Shown here piece after piece: positions 1 through 13,571 of a DNA stretch of 64,000 bases. Made by a program: the position numbers and the translations under genes. The number at the start of each line of letters is the position of its first letter. Position 1 is the first letter of the stretch. The notes under the pieces are model-generated. The model did no database searches. It was not told the DNA's origin and was given only the letters and a program-made list of their open reading frames with translations. This DNA is from Anoplopoma fimbria (taxonomy: Eukaryota > Chordata > Actinopteri > Perciformes > Anoplopomatidae), in NCBI RefSeq assembly GCF_027596085.1, contig NC_072457.1:28994787-29058786 (forward strand), read 5' to 3'.

Positions 1-3000
1 CTATTCCACCTGTAAAATGATCTGGGACTACTTTTATGTTATTATGTACTGGGATAACCTCAGATAATTAATTGATATTTAATGTAAAGCCACTTTTTTG
101 CTTTCTTGTTAGTTAGATGAGAGAGCAATAGCTTTCTTGTATCATTTTTCTGTTTTATGTGAAGCTACAGTCGGGAGTCTGTTAGCTTAGCATAAAACAG
201 GAACAAGAGGAAAAGAGCCAACCAAAACCTCTAAAGCTCACTTTAGAGGTTGCATGCTATATCCCGTTTTATGTAATCTGTTCAAAAAGGTATGTGAGGA
301 AAACCAAAGGTCTACCAAACTTTGTTTTCGCCATGAGCAGCATCTCCTGTATAAACCTACTAACCTTACAGTGATGATAAAACTTCCGGATGTGGCTACT
401 TCCAGCCCAAATACAAGTCTGCTTCCAGGTTTTATGCCAACTTATGCTGACTGTCTCCAGGCTTAGTTTCATTTATTCTCCTAAAGTATTGCCTTGAAAA
501 GAATACAAACGTTCTTGGCCCTACACTCGTTCAGATTCTGATTATTTGATTGTTACTTTCTTACGAAGAAAATGCAGAACAACAGCTCACAGTTTGCCTG
601 TCTGGTAATAATATGCACAAATCTACTTCACCTGGAGGCTCTTTCTTATTTGTTTTTCAGAGCAATGGCCATGTTTTCTGAATGGGGTAAATGGTCAACA
701 AAAGTCAACAGAATAATTTCTTGAAGGTGTGACAAAAAAAAAAATATATATATCAGTAAAATAAGTAGCCAAACAATCTTCACACATACTGTGCAGCTGT
801 GTATTCTCAGGTAGAGGAGTTCCCAGGAAGTCTAGACATACATATTAGTTCTGCCCAGCAGGTCAGTAAGAGAGGGGGGCTGACTCGGAGCCAGCCAGCC
901 GCTCAGGCATGAGGAGGGTTTGAACGTCTATACGGTCCGGTGCTGGGCTGAGGTTGAGGTTGTTGTGCCGGCAGCCAGTGGCTGCTGCGTACCTGCAATC
1001 TCCATGATGGTAATGCAACATGGCAGCCCCGAGGGCAGAGCCCATACAACTTTCTCAGCCCTCTCTGAGTAATTGGTGACCCCTGAACCTGCCCTTCGTA
1101 TAAAGGGAGGGAGGAGAGGGGAAAGGGGAGGCAAGGGGAGGAGGGGCAGGGAGGACAAGGGATAGTCAACAGAGACACTGGAAAAGGGGAGACGGGGTCA
1201 TAAAGAGGAAAGGAAGACAGAAGGCAGGAGAAGGAAAAATCAAGTAGACGCGAGCTGGGAGGAAAAGGTTAATCTCTTTTACTGTGGATAGTTTGAAAGT
1301 TCAACGGGGACGGAAAAAATCTGCAGCCCAGTTGTGTCCATCACACATTGGGGGCAAATGGGGAGACCCTTCAACTCCATTCTGCCCTCTGACTACATGT
1401 TCTATCAGCCCATCAAACTATGTTTGAGAAATTGCAAGTGGTACTCACCATCGTTTATTAGTACGATCAAAAGAACCATTTTTTGTTATATTCGCCAGGA
1501 CATTATGTATTTTGTCGCCTATATGTTTGTACCTGTGTGTGTGCATCTCTGTGTCCGTCTGTCTGTCCATGGCTTAGACACTGCTGGATCCATCGGCCTA
1601 CTATTCTTTGGGCTCATATATTACTCTATGATCAAGGACCTCTCGTGGTTGCAGTGATTCACATTTTAAAAAAATGAACTATTTCATTGACTGATTTATA
1701 CACACATCACCTGCTGCCTCCTCACTACTCTTAACAGGCCAGTAGGGAAGCATGTGATCAACAACTGCTTCAGTTTGCGTGTGCGCTACGGATTATGAAA
1801 TGTTCCCTAAGTAAGACAATTGAATGTATTTATGGTAAGCTTAGCAAATGACAAACTGAACCGAGATCAGACAACAACAGAGAACATCTTCTCATGTCGC
1901 TATGATGAGAGCTTGTTAGATTAGTCATGTGGCATGTTTAGCTAAAAGAGCTAACAGCTAATCAGGAACTGAACTGAAGGTTTCTGTTTAGAGGAGGTGT
2001 TAAACAGTCAACATGAAGAGTTACAGTGAACGTTAGCTGCTGGTGCAGAAAGCTGCATAGATTAAAATGAGGGCGGATCTTTTGCGTGAGACGTGCATGA
2101 GTGAAAAATGCTTCTGATATAAGCAGTACATACGGAGGAAACCCTAAATCAAACATTACACCTGGAGGAGATCTGGACTCTGCTGAGTGCACTTTTCTAG
2201 TTTTAAATTAAATTGGACAGGATAGGTGTTGGGTACACATAACACAAGACTTTAGTACTGTAGACAGGAATTGTGAGTAGGTTTAGGCTACTAAAACACG
2301 CTGGTTAGGGTTAGGGAAAGATTGTGGTAAACCAGAACACTCTTGTGCTACAAAGCATTGAATTTTTGAGTATTTAATCCAGAACATCACGTTTAAATTC
2401 ATCAAAGCACTTTGAGTCACCTAATGCAGCAATCATGTGATACTAGAGTTACCATAATTGCCAGTTTCCAACTTATAAATAGTGTTAAGTTAGATACATA
2501 AAATGTTGCACATACTAATAGAGAAGTGCCTGAAAAAGTAAACAAATATTGCCTCTTCACATAAGCCAAAGTCTGCATTCAAGGTAATTGAACCCAGATT
2601 TATTAGATATTGTGTTATATTGTCAATGTACAGTATTTTGAACCCTCAGAGAAACAGCTCTGATATCATACAACCATTCTGAGTGCTCCGGTGATATCTA
2701 CTCTTTCAAGTCATGAACATTGGAATCTATCTGATATGATGTAAAGGCAGCATATTCATTCAAAAAAAGATATTGTCATGTAGACAAAACAATACTTTAG
2801 TCATTATTAAGATAAAAAAATAACCATGCAGCATTCAATTTCTTTATCTTAATTTCCTGTTATTTTGCATATTAGTAGCATATAAATTAGGTTTTTAGGA
2901 AATAGGGTAAGCAAAAAGGTAGTTATATGGAAAGCCAGGGCTAATGTCACTGAGATGCTCTTTGTCCTTCGAGCTTTTTTACAAAGCTATCTATTCTTTA

Positions 3001-6000
3001 CCCAAGGTGCTCCATGTTCTCTATCTTTGTCTTTGCCCAGTACACATTAGTCTGTTCCACTGCATTCATCGCTCAAACTCTGTCTGTGTTGGTTTTTCTA
3101 TGCAGTATGAATCCATTTGTCTCCACTGACGAAAAATAATTGCAAAGCAAACAAATCATCTCTGCCACATTGAGCAGGCCTCCACTCCTGGGGCATAGCA
3201 AGCTAGATAGCTACAGGAATGAAAGACAGAGAGGAACAGAGAGAAAAAGAGAAGGATGGAGGAAGTTCAGAGCAAAGTGGTTTGGCATTTGCATTTTATG
3301 TGCGCAGTGTTAAATGGGTTATGTTAGAGAAACTGATGCAGTCAGATTGAAAGTGACTACACAGGGCATTGGGGAGGAGTGGGAGAGAGAGGGAGCAAGA
3401 GTGAAAGCGAGAGAGAAAGAGCAACAGAGAGAAAGAGAAAGAGAAAGAGTGAGAGAAAAAGGCAGAAACCTCAGAAGAAGTCTGCCAGATGGAAACTCAC
3501 TCCAGGAACATAAGGAGGAGACATCTGGGAACACACTGCCTTGGAAAGAAGATAATTATAGCATGATTCAAAAATAGCCTTTTCAAAAAGAAAACCTACA
3601 AATGCCTCATAACTGTTCATGTTGTTCTGACTGTTATATTAGTAGCTGAGGAGTTTGTTTGATGAGGCAAGAAGATCGCCTTGGAGAGAGAGACGTTGTT
3701 GGAGTTTTATGAGATAATATCACAAGGCTTGTTTAACATGAATTTGAATCTTATTTATTTTGGAAGTGACTCGAATGAGCTCAGCTGACACCTAGCCGAC
3801 AGAGAGCAGCTGTGTCTGCACCTACCTGTTACTCAAAGGTCCTCCACCCTTATTTACTTCAAACATTAAGCCTTCATATAATTTATGTTTGTCATAAACA
3901 AGAGTATGATATCAATATTCACACCCTGTACAGTTGTCATGAATGAGACAATTAGCTATAGACACCAAAATAATTTTTTGCAGTAAAGTTGGGCATTTTA
4001 ATATGGGGGTCTATCTGGACGTCTCACTTTTGGAGTCAGCCTCAAGTGGCCATTTGAGGAACTGCGGTTTTGCAGCACTTCCGCATTGGCTTCATTTCTC
4101 AGCCTCAGAGGTTGCTGCTTGTTTATTATTCATAATGCCTGGCAACATCCGTAAAAACCCACCAACCGTCATCATATTTTGATAAAAAAGTTTCTCAACC
4201 CTTATTGTTGCATGGAAATACGTGGCATTACATTTTCCTACCTAAAAATCACTCAAGTGAAATAACCAAAGCTGTTCAAAACTACGCACATGCGTTCATG
4301 GAGGATACAATCGCTTCTAGTAAAAAGCTGATCGAGAAAATTGATTTCAGTGCCTTTAAGTTATTGTCAGTCCGTGTGCTCAAGATACAAACAAAGAACA
4401 AAGCAGTTGCTGCAAAGCTCTTAGAAATAGTATCAATAAATAGCTTTTAGAAAACAGGCAAAGTGTTTGCAGATCATAACTCATGATGTTGTGTGTTCAT
4501 GTGATACCTTGTTCTGGAGTTTATAAGGTGAAAGGGAAGTACATATCCACGACTGCATGGTCCGCATGTATAGTCTTCAACTCCCTGTAACAAAGAGTCA
4601 AAAGGTTAAAAAAAGTGTTTATCAAACGATACATCAGTGGATAAGGTTTTTCCAGTCTAAACTTGAATTACTTCCACAGTGGCTTTCAAAACCCTTGAGG
4701 TTCACACTTTAACAGTTTGGCTTTAATAGTATGGAAACACATCTGCTAGTGACCAACAGTTAACGTAGGCTTTCAAATAGACATTACTATAGCTTAAATA
4801 TAAAATAGTTCAACTTTAAATAAATTGGAGCAATCCTTGACCAAAGACATTCTTAGTCGTCTAATCGATTGATTTAATAGACAGAACTGTTAAACCGAGT
4901 TTCTCAATGAATAATCACACAAAATCACTACTTTCAATCTTGTGTTTACCAGAAATATACTCCTACATTTCTTAGAAATAAGTCATTCATCATTCAGTCA
5001 TTCAGTCATTCATGAAAAAGCACAAAAAATGACTTAGTGACTAAACTAATCAACCAAGACCGTACAGCCCTACAATTTATAAAATTCAAGGTTTACATCC
5101 AGCTTTGGGACTTTTATTAACACAAGTGAAATGTTAAACATTTACTGGTGCGGCCCAATTTATGTGTGTTGGATTCCATTTAGCTCTCTGTTGAACGGTC
5201 CCATAATGAGGACGTTTCTCCACCTACAGCAGACCTGCATTAAGCTCAGGATCATCATAAAAACCTGCACTGAGTATAAATTAACTAAACTAAACTACTT
5301 AAGCTTCCTGGTTAACTGCATGCACTGCATAATATAGACTATACTATGCAGGCCTCCATATAATATGGGATAGATTATGGATGTGAATCCTGATCTGGCT
5401 TAATACTGTTAGATACATTAGTTCAAGCACAGGTCAGTGTGCTTTAGAAACCGATAGCAGATGGACTGTGAGGTTATGAAGAGGTTGCACGCGATTCGGT
5501 CACCAGCAGATATTATTGATAGACCGCTGTGCATCCTCTGCTCCGGCTGTGGCAATTTGGGTAAGCTGTAGGATGCAGGAGGTGGTGCAGATGGATTATG
5601 CTGGATAGACCTAAATAAAACAGGCAGTACAGGCTGGTGCAACAGTGAATGTGTAATGTTATGCATGTCATCATCATTATGCTACTTCTAGTCAAGAGGC
5701 ACATGACTATACAATGTCTCTTATTTGCATGCTTAATAATTGTCTCTGTATATTTTTCTTCCAGGTAGGGTTAGAACAGGATTTGAAAGTATAGATTTGA
5801 TTTTTTTTTTTTTGGAGTGTAAACATTATGGTTGTTCATGTGTAGAGGGGGAAAGCCATGCAGCTCTCCCTCCATAAAGGCCCATATAGTCCTGCTGGTT
5901 CTCATGCTAGCCAGGTAGAATATTCAGAGAGTATTTAACACAGGTGAATGCATTAACTAGTGCGGGAGAGAACTAAAGAACCCTTAAACTACTGAAGTTT

Positions 6001-7288
6001 GATGCACTGGGTTCTGTGGGAGAGTAGCATACCTGTGCTTTGACTGCTGAAGGAAAGTGTGGGTTGCTGTCGTGCAAAAACCTAGCAAGCTGCACTAAAT
6101 AACTAACAACAGTAACTTGGCCCTTTTGTCAATCACCACAATGCAAACGCACCTGAAGGCGCAAGGATACATCACGCAACTGGGCTCCGTAGGTAGTCCT
6201 ATATGTCATGTTTATCTAAAAACGAAAGCATTAAAACGAGGCTCGCAGCTGCAGCTTGACCCTCTCAGATAACTCTCCTTTCTGGTGACTTCTGAGAACT
6301 AACACTTCAATCTTTCACCTGAAACGTAAGATATTGAAAGACTGTGAAATCAACAAATTAAACCAATTCTTCCTGATGGTGTGTGTCAAATAACACTCAA
6401 CGCGAAATAATGCATCAATTCATGAATGAATAAAGATTGCTGCTACCATATATTACTAATTAAAGACTCAAGTTACTAATCATTGACTCTAAAGACGTCG
6501 GCGCCCTCTGGTGATCAAATGCTACAACGGTGCCAAACAAGTAGGGCCTGTTTTAAAACTTTAAAAACTCTTCTAACTGAACAATTTCACTTGATAATAT
6601 TCAAAATAGATGGAAGAAAATATGCAGTCAATATTTTATTTTTTATGCTTGTGAAATTCAAACAAAGCAAGAAGTGCAGCTGTTCACATTTGGCACAGTA
6701 TTGCTGCTAATCCAAGTTTATAGTAGTGCTCAATATATGGTATAATAACAGGTCAAGAAAATGTTGACTGTTGCACTTATGCCCAGTATATGTATTAACT
6801 GGTGGCTAAAACATAAGCCGTGGAATGTAATAATAATAAAAACAGTCAAATCTGCATGAAATTTGTACCCAACTAATTTTTTTTAAATGTGTAAAAGACA
6901 TGTTTTGCAGCTGCCGTCACATGTGAAATTGTGTCACAAAATTCAAACAAGTGCATAGACAGTTCTTTTTTGACTCTAAACATCTTTAAAGTTTCACAAT
7001 TGAGTTATCCATAAATCTTTTATTTCCCAGTGGTTACATCTTTACTTAAACAAGTTAATTCAGCTGCAAAGCAATATTTGCCAAAACTCGGCTAACAGGC
7101 CAGAATCAAATCTGTTGCCTAGTGGGAAAAAAAGCGTATTCACATCTTAAAAAGCACTGAAACCTATTTAGGTAGGCCTACTGCTGATTTTAGTGTCACA
7201 GCTCCTGCTACATAGACGCCTCTGAAAGCACCAGTGGGGTTGGAAGTGGGATCGTCCATCACCAGTCTCGTATTGGTATCCTGGGATC
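1..7288. other. Non-coding flank downstream of cpz
   Basis: No exon could be supported in this stretch. Open frames are short, unconserved by eye and lack splice context. Around 130-260 there is a fragment of a teleost dispersed repeat containing the phrase gttagcttagca, shared with copies near 21.5-22.3 kb and 36.5-36.9 kb. A G- and GA-rich block lies at 840-1250 and a GA-rich tract at 3380-3470. The rest is AT-rich unique-looking sequence. Distal enhancers for cpz or a neighbouring gene could lie here but nothing in the sequence alone shows that. Confidence 0.6.
840..1250. other. G/GA-rich block with open frames, not assignable
   Basis: This stretch is clearly richer in G and C than its AT-rich surroundings, and the 1100-1250 part is almost pure purine on the plus strand. 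Two overlapping minus-strand frames of 60-91 codons are open, and a donor-like CAG|GTACGC occurs on the minus strand near 995. I see no recognisable domain. It could be a regulatory element, an untranslated exon or a purine tract that happens to lack stops. Confidence 0.3.
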
Positions 7289-7294
7289 TTTATT
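7289..7294 (-). terminator. AATAAA polyadenylation signal of cpz
   Basis: The minus strand reads AATAAA only about 15 bases past the cpz stop codon at 7309-7311, so the 3' UTR would be very short if this signal is used. The hexamer is seen; its use is inference. Confidence 0.55.
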
Positions 7295-7308
7295 GTCCTG
7301 TAATGTGT

Positions 7309-9401
7309 CTAGACATTTCGCAGCAGCCAGTGTGGAGGTGAGATGCCAGACTGGGAGAAGTAGTTCCACCACCATGGTTTTTCCTGCCGCTCTATCCCTC
7401 CCTCACTTACGTCTTGCTGGCTGTAGCGATCAAACTGGTTGTATGGGTCGAATCGGTCCCATGAGTCTACTGTGGGGAAGAGATGGTCGTCGATATCAGG
7501 CTCTATGGGAACCTAGATGAAAGGCAAGGGAAATGGTGAGGATGGAGAGCAGGGATAATGGAGGACCATCCATTTAGTATTGTATTATGAACTTGTATAT
7601 GTATTTGTTGTATTACTGCAGAAGGAAAAGAGCTAGCAGCTAAATCTGGTATAATACATCTTAACTAAACTAAGCCATGCATGGGTAGAAGGAAATGTTA
7701 AAAAAGGATATTTGAATGGAATTAGTTAAACAAGACAATGAAGACAAAAATCCAACCTTCTCCAAGACAAAGTCGACACGTCCGGCCTTGTTCATGTTGT
7801 GAGGCAGAAAAACCCTCTTACTGACCCTGGAGTAACCCTTGGCTGTGGCTGTCAGGATGTGAGTACCAGGATTCAGCAGCCGCCAGTAGTCTCCATCTTC
7901 AGCTAGAAGGCAATACAGACAATATGTCCGAGAGGGGTCAAACAAATCAAAGAAGAGCACAGTAAAAAGTGTTAGAAACAAAAGGGGGAAAATATGCATG
8001 CATGCTGACGGCTCTGTGAAGCTGAACCTGGCCAGAGTGGTGCTTCAAGCTGCAGGCTTAGCATGCTAATTAAATTAGAACTAAACACAGTGTACAGCTG
8101 AGGGAGTATAGGACATGTTACAATTTATTATTTTAATTTAATTTAATGGTTTGATGATGGTTAAGAAATTACAAAAGTTATTGCAATTCATCCTGTCGGG
8201 GACACAAATGTTTTATGGCAATTTATCCAATAGTTGTTAAAACATTTTACTCAAAACCACAAATGTTATTCCATGTTGAAAGGTAGGGGAATCCCAGAAC
8301 TCATTAGGATTCATCATGTGGTTACTATGAATATCTGCACAACGTTTCATGGCGATCTATCCAACAGTTGAGATATTTAAAAAAATAAAACTGTTAAATA
8401 TGGAAGGTGAACTTATCAAATTGTGAAAAAAAAATCACCAAAGTATACTAACTGGGAAATGCGAAATCATGTCGGACTGTGTTTACCTGTGGTGACATCT
8501 TTCCTTATTCCCCTGACAGAGATAGTTGCACCTTTTATCCCATTTCCATCAACATCTTGAACAACTCCCTTTATCCCTCGATGGACCTGTGCAGGGACAG
8601 GGAGAACAATGGAAATCCATATTACTTACATATTATTTTCCTTGTACTTTTGTTCTGGGTCAAGTGCCAATGTGGTCTACATGCAGTAGGTCTGTATAGT
8701 CTTTATGCCTAAAAGCACATACTTATAACTGAATGTCTTTATCTTTTCTGTCCTTTCTGGTCTTGAAAACCTGCTTGCTACAAGTGTTCTTCCAGCTAAT
8801 TTTACATTACAAGTGGGTCTCATTTCACACTATGATTGTCAAATATTCATCCTTCTACTACTTCCTTTATTCCTTTATTGATCCCCATGGGGAAATTCGG
8901 GTGTAGCAGCAGCTCAATTACAGATCACTATCAATTGAATTAAATCACCGTAAAAAAATATGCACATTTTAATACAAGCTGGTCATCAAGCCTGTCTAAC
9001 AGACACTTACAGACTCCATAAAACCGAGCAGAGCTTCCTTATTCCTCTTCCATTCTGGGTAAAGCTCGGCCTCTGATGGGAATTTGTCACAGCCGAGCTC
9101 CACAGTGATCTCCAGACAATTAGTGTGTAAGTAGTTGAAGTCTGACATACCTGCAAGGGAGATGGTTGAATAATGAGTACCTCACAAGCAAGGAGAAGGG
9201 TTAAAAGAAAAAAAAATGTATATACGTTCTCTCTGTAGTTTGGAAAAGTGTGTCTCACCACCAGCAAAACTGTACCACAAAGCCCCATTGATGATGCCCC
9301 TGGTTCGGTAGAAGGAGGCTCCACACCTCTCTGTGTCATTGTTTGACATGGTGTCATGGGCGTCTGCATAGGTACGAGCCAGCTGCTTGAGGACCTGAGC
9401 G

Positions 9402-9451
<50 letters not shown>

Positions 9452-12400
9452 TGAGAGAGGAAATATGACAATGAAGCTGCACCACACTTTTTCAGCAACG
9501 GTTAATCCATGAATTGAGACATCCTACCTGTTCATCAGGAGTGGGTGAGAGCATCCTCTCCTCCTGCGGGTGTCTAGAGAAGTCAAAGGGATAGGAGATG
9601 ACCAGATCTCCTCCGTGGAGGCTGGCGGACTGAACGAAGGGCAGTGACCTGATCCACTTCATCACAGCATAGGTCTCTGGTGCCACCTACAGCCCAAAGG
9701 TAGAACTGAATTGTTTTTGGACCCAGGTTGAAATACTGTATCCGCTGATGATAAATCTCCATAATTCTGATTATTAAAAACAATCCCCTGACCTTGCCAA
9801 ACCAGTAGGCATCAGGGATTGGGATGTGGTCAATGCGGTAGTGCCTGCTGCGGCGGTTTCGGTAGAAAATAGAGGTGAGGTCTGGAAAATTGCGGTTGAG
9901 GTCAAGATTCTGGGCGTTGGTCCGTCCATTGGTCCAACCATTCAACAAGTGACCCTGAAACATTTAGGTTCAAACAACTAGGAGTATTACCAGGCGTCAG
10001 GAAGTGTGACATTATTTAGAGTGATGATGTTTAGACATTAGTAGGAGCAGTGATTATATGAAGAAAATATTGAGCAAATGATATGAATATTAGTCAGAAG
10101 AACAGGAAGGAACCTGTTAGACTTAATCGTTAATTCTGTTGTTAACATGTAAACAAGACCATTTATCCGTCATGAGAAAAAGTAGCAAATAAAGTAACAA
10201 GAGAAAAACATTATTAATGCATTTAAGAGATGAGCAAAACTTGCATTTCATTCATATCCATCCAAACTATGAAAGAGATGTTTTGGGATATCTGTTGCAT
10301 ATTATTGAATACTATAAACATATATGAATATGTTGCCATATACAGTGCGAATATGCAAACAGTTTGAGGTTTCAATTTACACTTTGATAAGTATAATTGG
10401 AAAACAACTTCATCACATGCAAAAGAATATAAATACATTCAAAGTAGTTTGGCCTGCATAATTCTACATTGTGAGCATATTATTAAAGGGTACAATATGC
10501 TGCACACTTTCAATGATGTTTCAACCGTCAAGACCCATGCTTATAAAATGCAAAGCTGTGTGTAGTTACACATAGCATTCATGGACAATTGATGTGGACA
10601 TTCAGAATCCTGTCAAATGACTGCAACACAGATTTGAGTATACACAAGTTCAGTATACATATGTTTTCTGTATCAGCATGCAGAGCTTGTTAGAGGCTCA
10701 GTGACACGGCCTGACACATTAGTGAATAAATACACAACACTTTTAACCAAAAGGTTGTGTCAATATTGCCATACTGAGTATTAAAAGGCTCAAGAGATGC
10801 CAATGTAAAAGCCACACTTTTTCATGCTTCTCACACTGCCTCAGTTATTTGGACAAAAAAGGGGGACTTCTACAATTGCTAAAGTTAGTGATGAATTCTC
10901 TGGTTAGTGGAAAACAGATTGATTGGTGGAAGTTGGAAAGCTTGAGTACTCTATATCCAATTTAGTAGTAGTTAAAACTACCAGCAGCCTCCACGAAAAA
11001 CATATTCAGTACTATTCTTCTTGTGTAAATTACTATCTTAATGCCAAAATTAAGAAATTACATATTCAGTACTATTCTTCTTCTATGTTCACAAAAAGAT
11101 CAACCAACATTGTCATAGTGATGCTCAATGGTGTCCCATTTCACAACCACCAAACAACGTTGTGAAAACCATCTGCATTGGCGAAGATCAAACTGCCTCA
11201 GCAGAGTTCCTCATTCCTCCAGCTCCACACCCCTCAAGCCGAACAGACTGAACAGGCAAACAGATAGAGAGCGGATAATGGATGTTTGTCTCTTGTTTTT
11301 TTTGTTAACAATATTTACTTCCTGGTTGCTGAGCTCCGGGTCATTGTTATCCTCTACCTCTGAGGCGGCCAGCTCATAGCCATCTGGATTCATGGAAGCT
11401 AGAATATGGATGCGGGTGGTGTTGATGATGGTCTGAATTCGTTGGTTCCCCAGATTGTACTCTGAACACAGGTACTGGACCAGGTAGATCAGCAGCTGGC
11501 GGCCCAGCACCTCGTTGCCATGCATGTTGGCCACCAGCTTGACCTCTGGCTCCACTACAGTTTACAGACAGAAGCACAGACAGAAACATCAAAGTTAAAG
11601 ATTCATTCACTGGTATGTCCACATTGAAGCAGCAGAACGAGCTGTAAACACAAATTTGACATATTATCGCTTATGAAAGTGTTACACATAGCTACATTAG
11701 CATACATTTGGAGTTGTGTTTGTGTCCATCTGATGAATTTGCATCCAATATACACTCTCCTTTTAACTCTGTTTTGGTCTCCATCAACTTCTGAGGGAAA
11801 TCTCTGTCTCTTTAGCAGCTAAATGCTCCACTACATTCACCAGCTAACCACTATCTTTATCTGCTATTTGGTGTTGGGCAGTTTGTCAGCATTTATTAGA
11901 GCTTTGAGCTGATTGCTGCAACGGGAAACAAGGTTGATGAGAGTCGTAAGATTTAATCAAAACATATCAGGCTGTAACCCCCCCCCCCAAAAAAAAAAAC
12001 AATGAGCTGAACAATGTTAAAACTGCTCCCAAATGACAAAAAATCAGGTTAAGGTGGAGTCAGCAATTCTGGAGTATGGTTATATTTGAACTCTTTTTAT
12101 CACATAGCATAGATTGTATGAAGGTTATCTCGCAATTCATTCACACTGCTCTTCCGTACTCACATAGCTCGTGCTGTCCTGGGTTGTTGCTGAACTCAAT
12201 AACCAGCAGATCCCGGCCTTCTGTGCTGCGCCCAATGCTGTACACATGAGAGATTTGGGAGCACTTGGCTGCTGTTCTTTTCAGCAAGCTGTACATCTGG
12301 GCGTTGGAGGCATATGTGAACTGGATGATGGTGCTGGGTTCCTCAGGTGAAAGGCTGGACATTTCTAGCCCCTGTCTGGCTGGAGGAGGGATGCCAGGAT

Positions 12401-13529
12401 TTGGAGGAGGAGGAGAGAAGGATGCTTTGTTTGTTTCACAGGATGCAATCGGTCCAAACAGTACAACACAACAGCGTGACCTTTACCTTTCAGCCCTGCC
12501 AGCGGGTCAAAGCAGCCCTCCTCGTTACTGGCAAAGAAACGATCGCAATCTAGGAAGTAGGGCCAGGCCATTTCGATGGCTTCGAAGGCATGGGCACAGT
12601 CCCTCCTCAGTGCGTCGCATGTGCTGCGGCAGGGTTTGATCATCTTGTCGTCCTTGCAGGGCGAGGCGATAACCGAGCAGCCGAGGAGGCGTATCTCGGG
12701 GGAGCACTCCCCGTTGAGCAGGCCGTGGATGACGCTCAGCAAGAGGTACTCTGCCCCCGACTCCGCTTCCTGGCGACTCCGATGGCCAAGGATGTTGGGA
12801 AATATGGTTCTGGAGTGGCAGCGTTTTAACACAAGGTGTTAACAATCAGCTTGGAAAGAAATCCAAAGAATAACAGCAATTGCTTAAAATGTATGTATTG
12901 TTAGTTTTTAGCTGGCGCAAAAAAGGCTCGCCCACATTAGTACCAACCTCCACCACCCACCTAGAGTACTCCAAATCATTACAGGAGCCAAGGTTCATAT
13001 CTGTACAGGTAGCTGTGGGAGAGAGAAGGCAGAGAAAGCTGGTAAGTACACTTGAGAAAAATTTCACGAAAGAAAGCTTTCTTTTTGAAGCTCCATAAAT
13101 CCTTTTTGAAGCCATAAATCCTCCCCCGACAGGTGGAGCTCAGGTCCCCCAGCTGTGTTTGTTTCCTCTCAGAGAGGAGACTTGTTGCATCTTGCATAGG
13201 CACTTGGTATTTCAAACACTTTGGTTTTCAAGCCCTGAAGGTTGATTTATGGCCTATGAATTCATCTAAGGGCACATATAGTCCAATGTCTAAGTGGATG
13301 GACCCTGATATGTTATTCTAGACACATCTGATCACTTTTTTGCACCTGCCATATACAATTTGATCTTTAAAAAATAGATTTATTGTAAGGCCCTATATAT
13401 GAAATGAATTAGCCACCTACGTTTGTCTTCAAACACGTTGTTGCTGCATCTTCCTGTGAGAGAACACAAGCCAAACAACACACATAAGGAAGCATGAAAA
13501 GTCACAAAGAAAACGCTAGGAGGCGACAT
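7309..13529 (-). CDS. cpz: Carboxypeptidase Z (Frizzled domain plus M14 metallocarboxypeptidase)
   Basis: A secreted, matrix-associated zinc carboxypeptidase that removes C-terminal basic residues; its Frizzled-type domain links the family to Wnt signalling. Twelve coding exons: 13529-13421, 13012-12961, 12809-12487, 12379-12164, 11554-11358, 9954-9793, 9686-9528, 9394-9259, 9150-9011, 8586-8487, 7902-7757, 7512-7309. Phases agree throughout, giving about 647 residues against 652 in human. Residues 1-30 are a signal peptide, about 39-160 a cysteine-rich Frizzled domain ([24 protein letters not shown]), about 175-500 the peptidase, then a transthyretin-like domain ([12 protein letters not shown]) and a Trp-rich tail (KPWWWNYF). 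Zinc ligands are visible as H245 and E248 in HGNE and H377 in SLHGGD, with catalytic E469 in ITVELGC. Translation could start at 13571, adding 14 residues; 13529 gives the cleaner signal peptide. The Frizzled domain separates CPZ from other M14B members. Exon 8 begins 9 bp from a CA repeat. Confidence 0.95.
8108..8372 (+). repeat. Dispersed teleost repeat copy
   Basis: This lies in cpz intron 10. It carries phrases such as tttcatggcgatctatccaa and ggattcatcatgtgg, which belong to a repeat common in teleost genomes. A second copy in the opposite orientation (tggccatgaaattc) is at about 55440-55880. No coding potential is seen, and the class is not clear from sequence alone. Confidence 0.55.
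8869..8930 (+). repeat. Fragment of dispersed element with core ttgatccccatgggg
   Basis: The segment reads tcctttattgatccccatgg followed by a gcagcagctcaa phrase. The same core occurs at 59895-59950 (same orientation) and 47036-47085 (inverted). In the other two copies it runs into a 32-bp tandem array; here it does not. Confidence 0.6.
9403..9450. repeat. (GT)24 microsatellite next to cpz exon 8
   Basis: A pure GT run on the plus strand. On the coding strand it is a CA run ending 9 bp before the start of exon 8, with the acceptor itself in the short ctcgctcag spacer. Confidence 0.95.
11690..11960 (+). repeat. Dispersed teleost repeat copy (cpz intron 4)
   Basis: It contains ctctttagcagctaaatgct followed by caccagcta and ctgctatttggtg. 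A related copy in the same orientation is at about 22480-22700 (ctctttagctgctaaatgct, ctgctctttggtg). No coding signal is seen. Confidence 0.55.
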
Positions 13530-13571
13530 CTTCCAAAGAGACGAGCCAAAGCAGGACTTCAACTTCTTCAC

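Noticed and set aside
9007..9498. 163-codon minus-strand frame
   Set aside because: A shadow frame of cpz exons 8 and 9 extended by the CA repeat.
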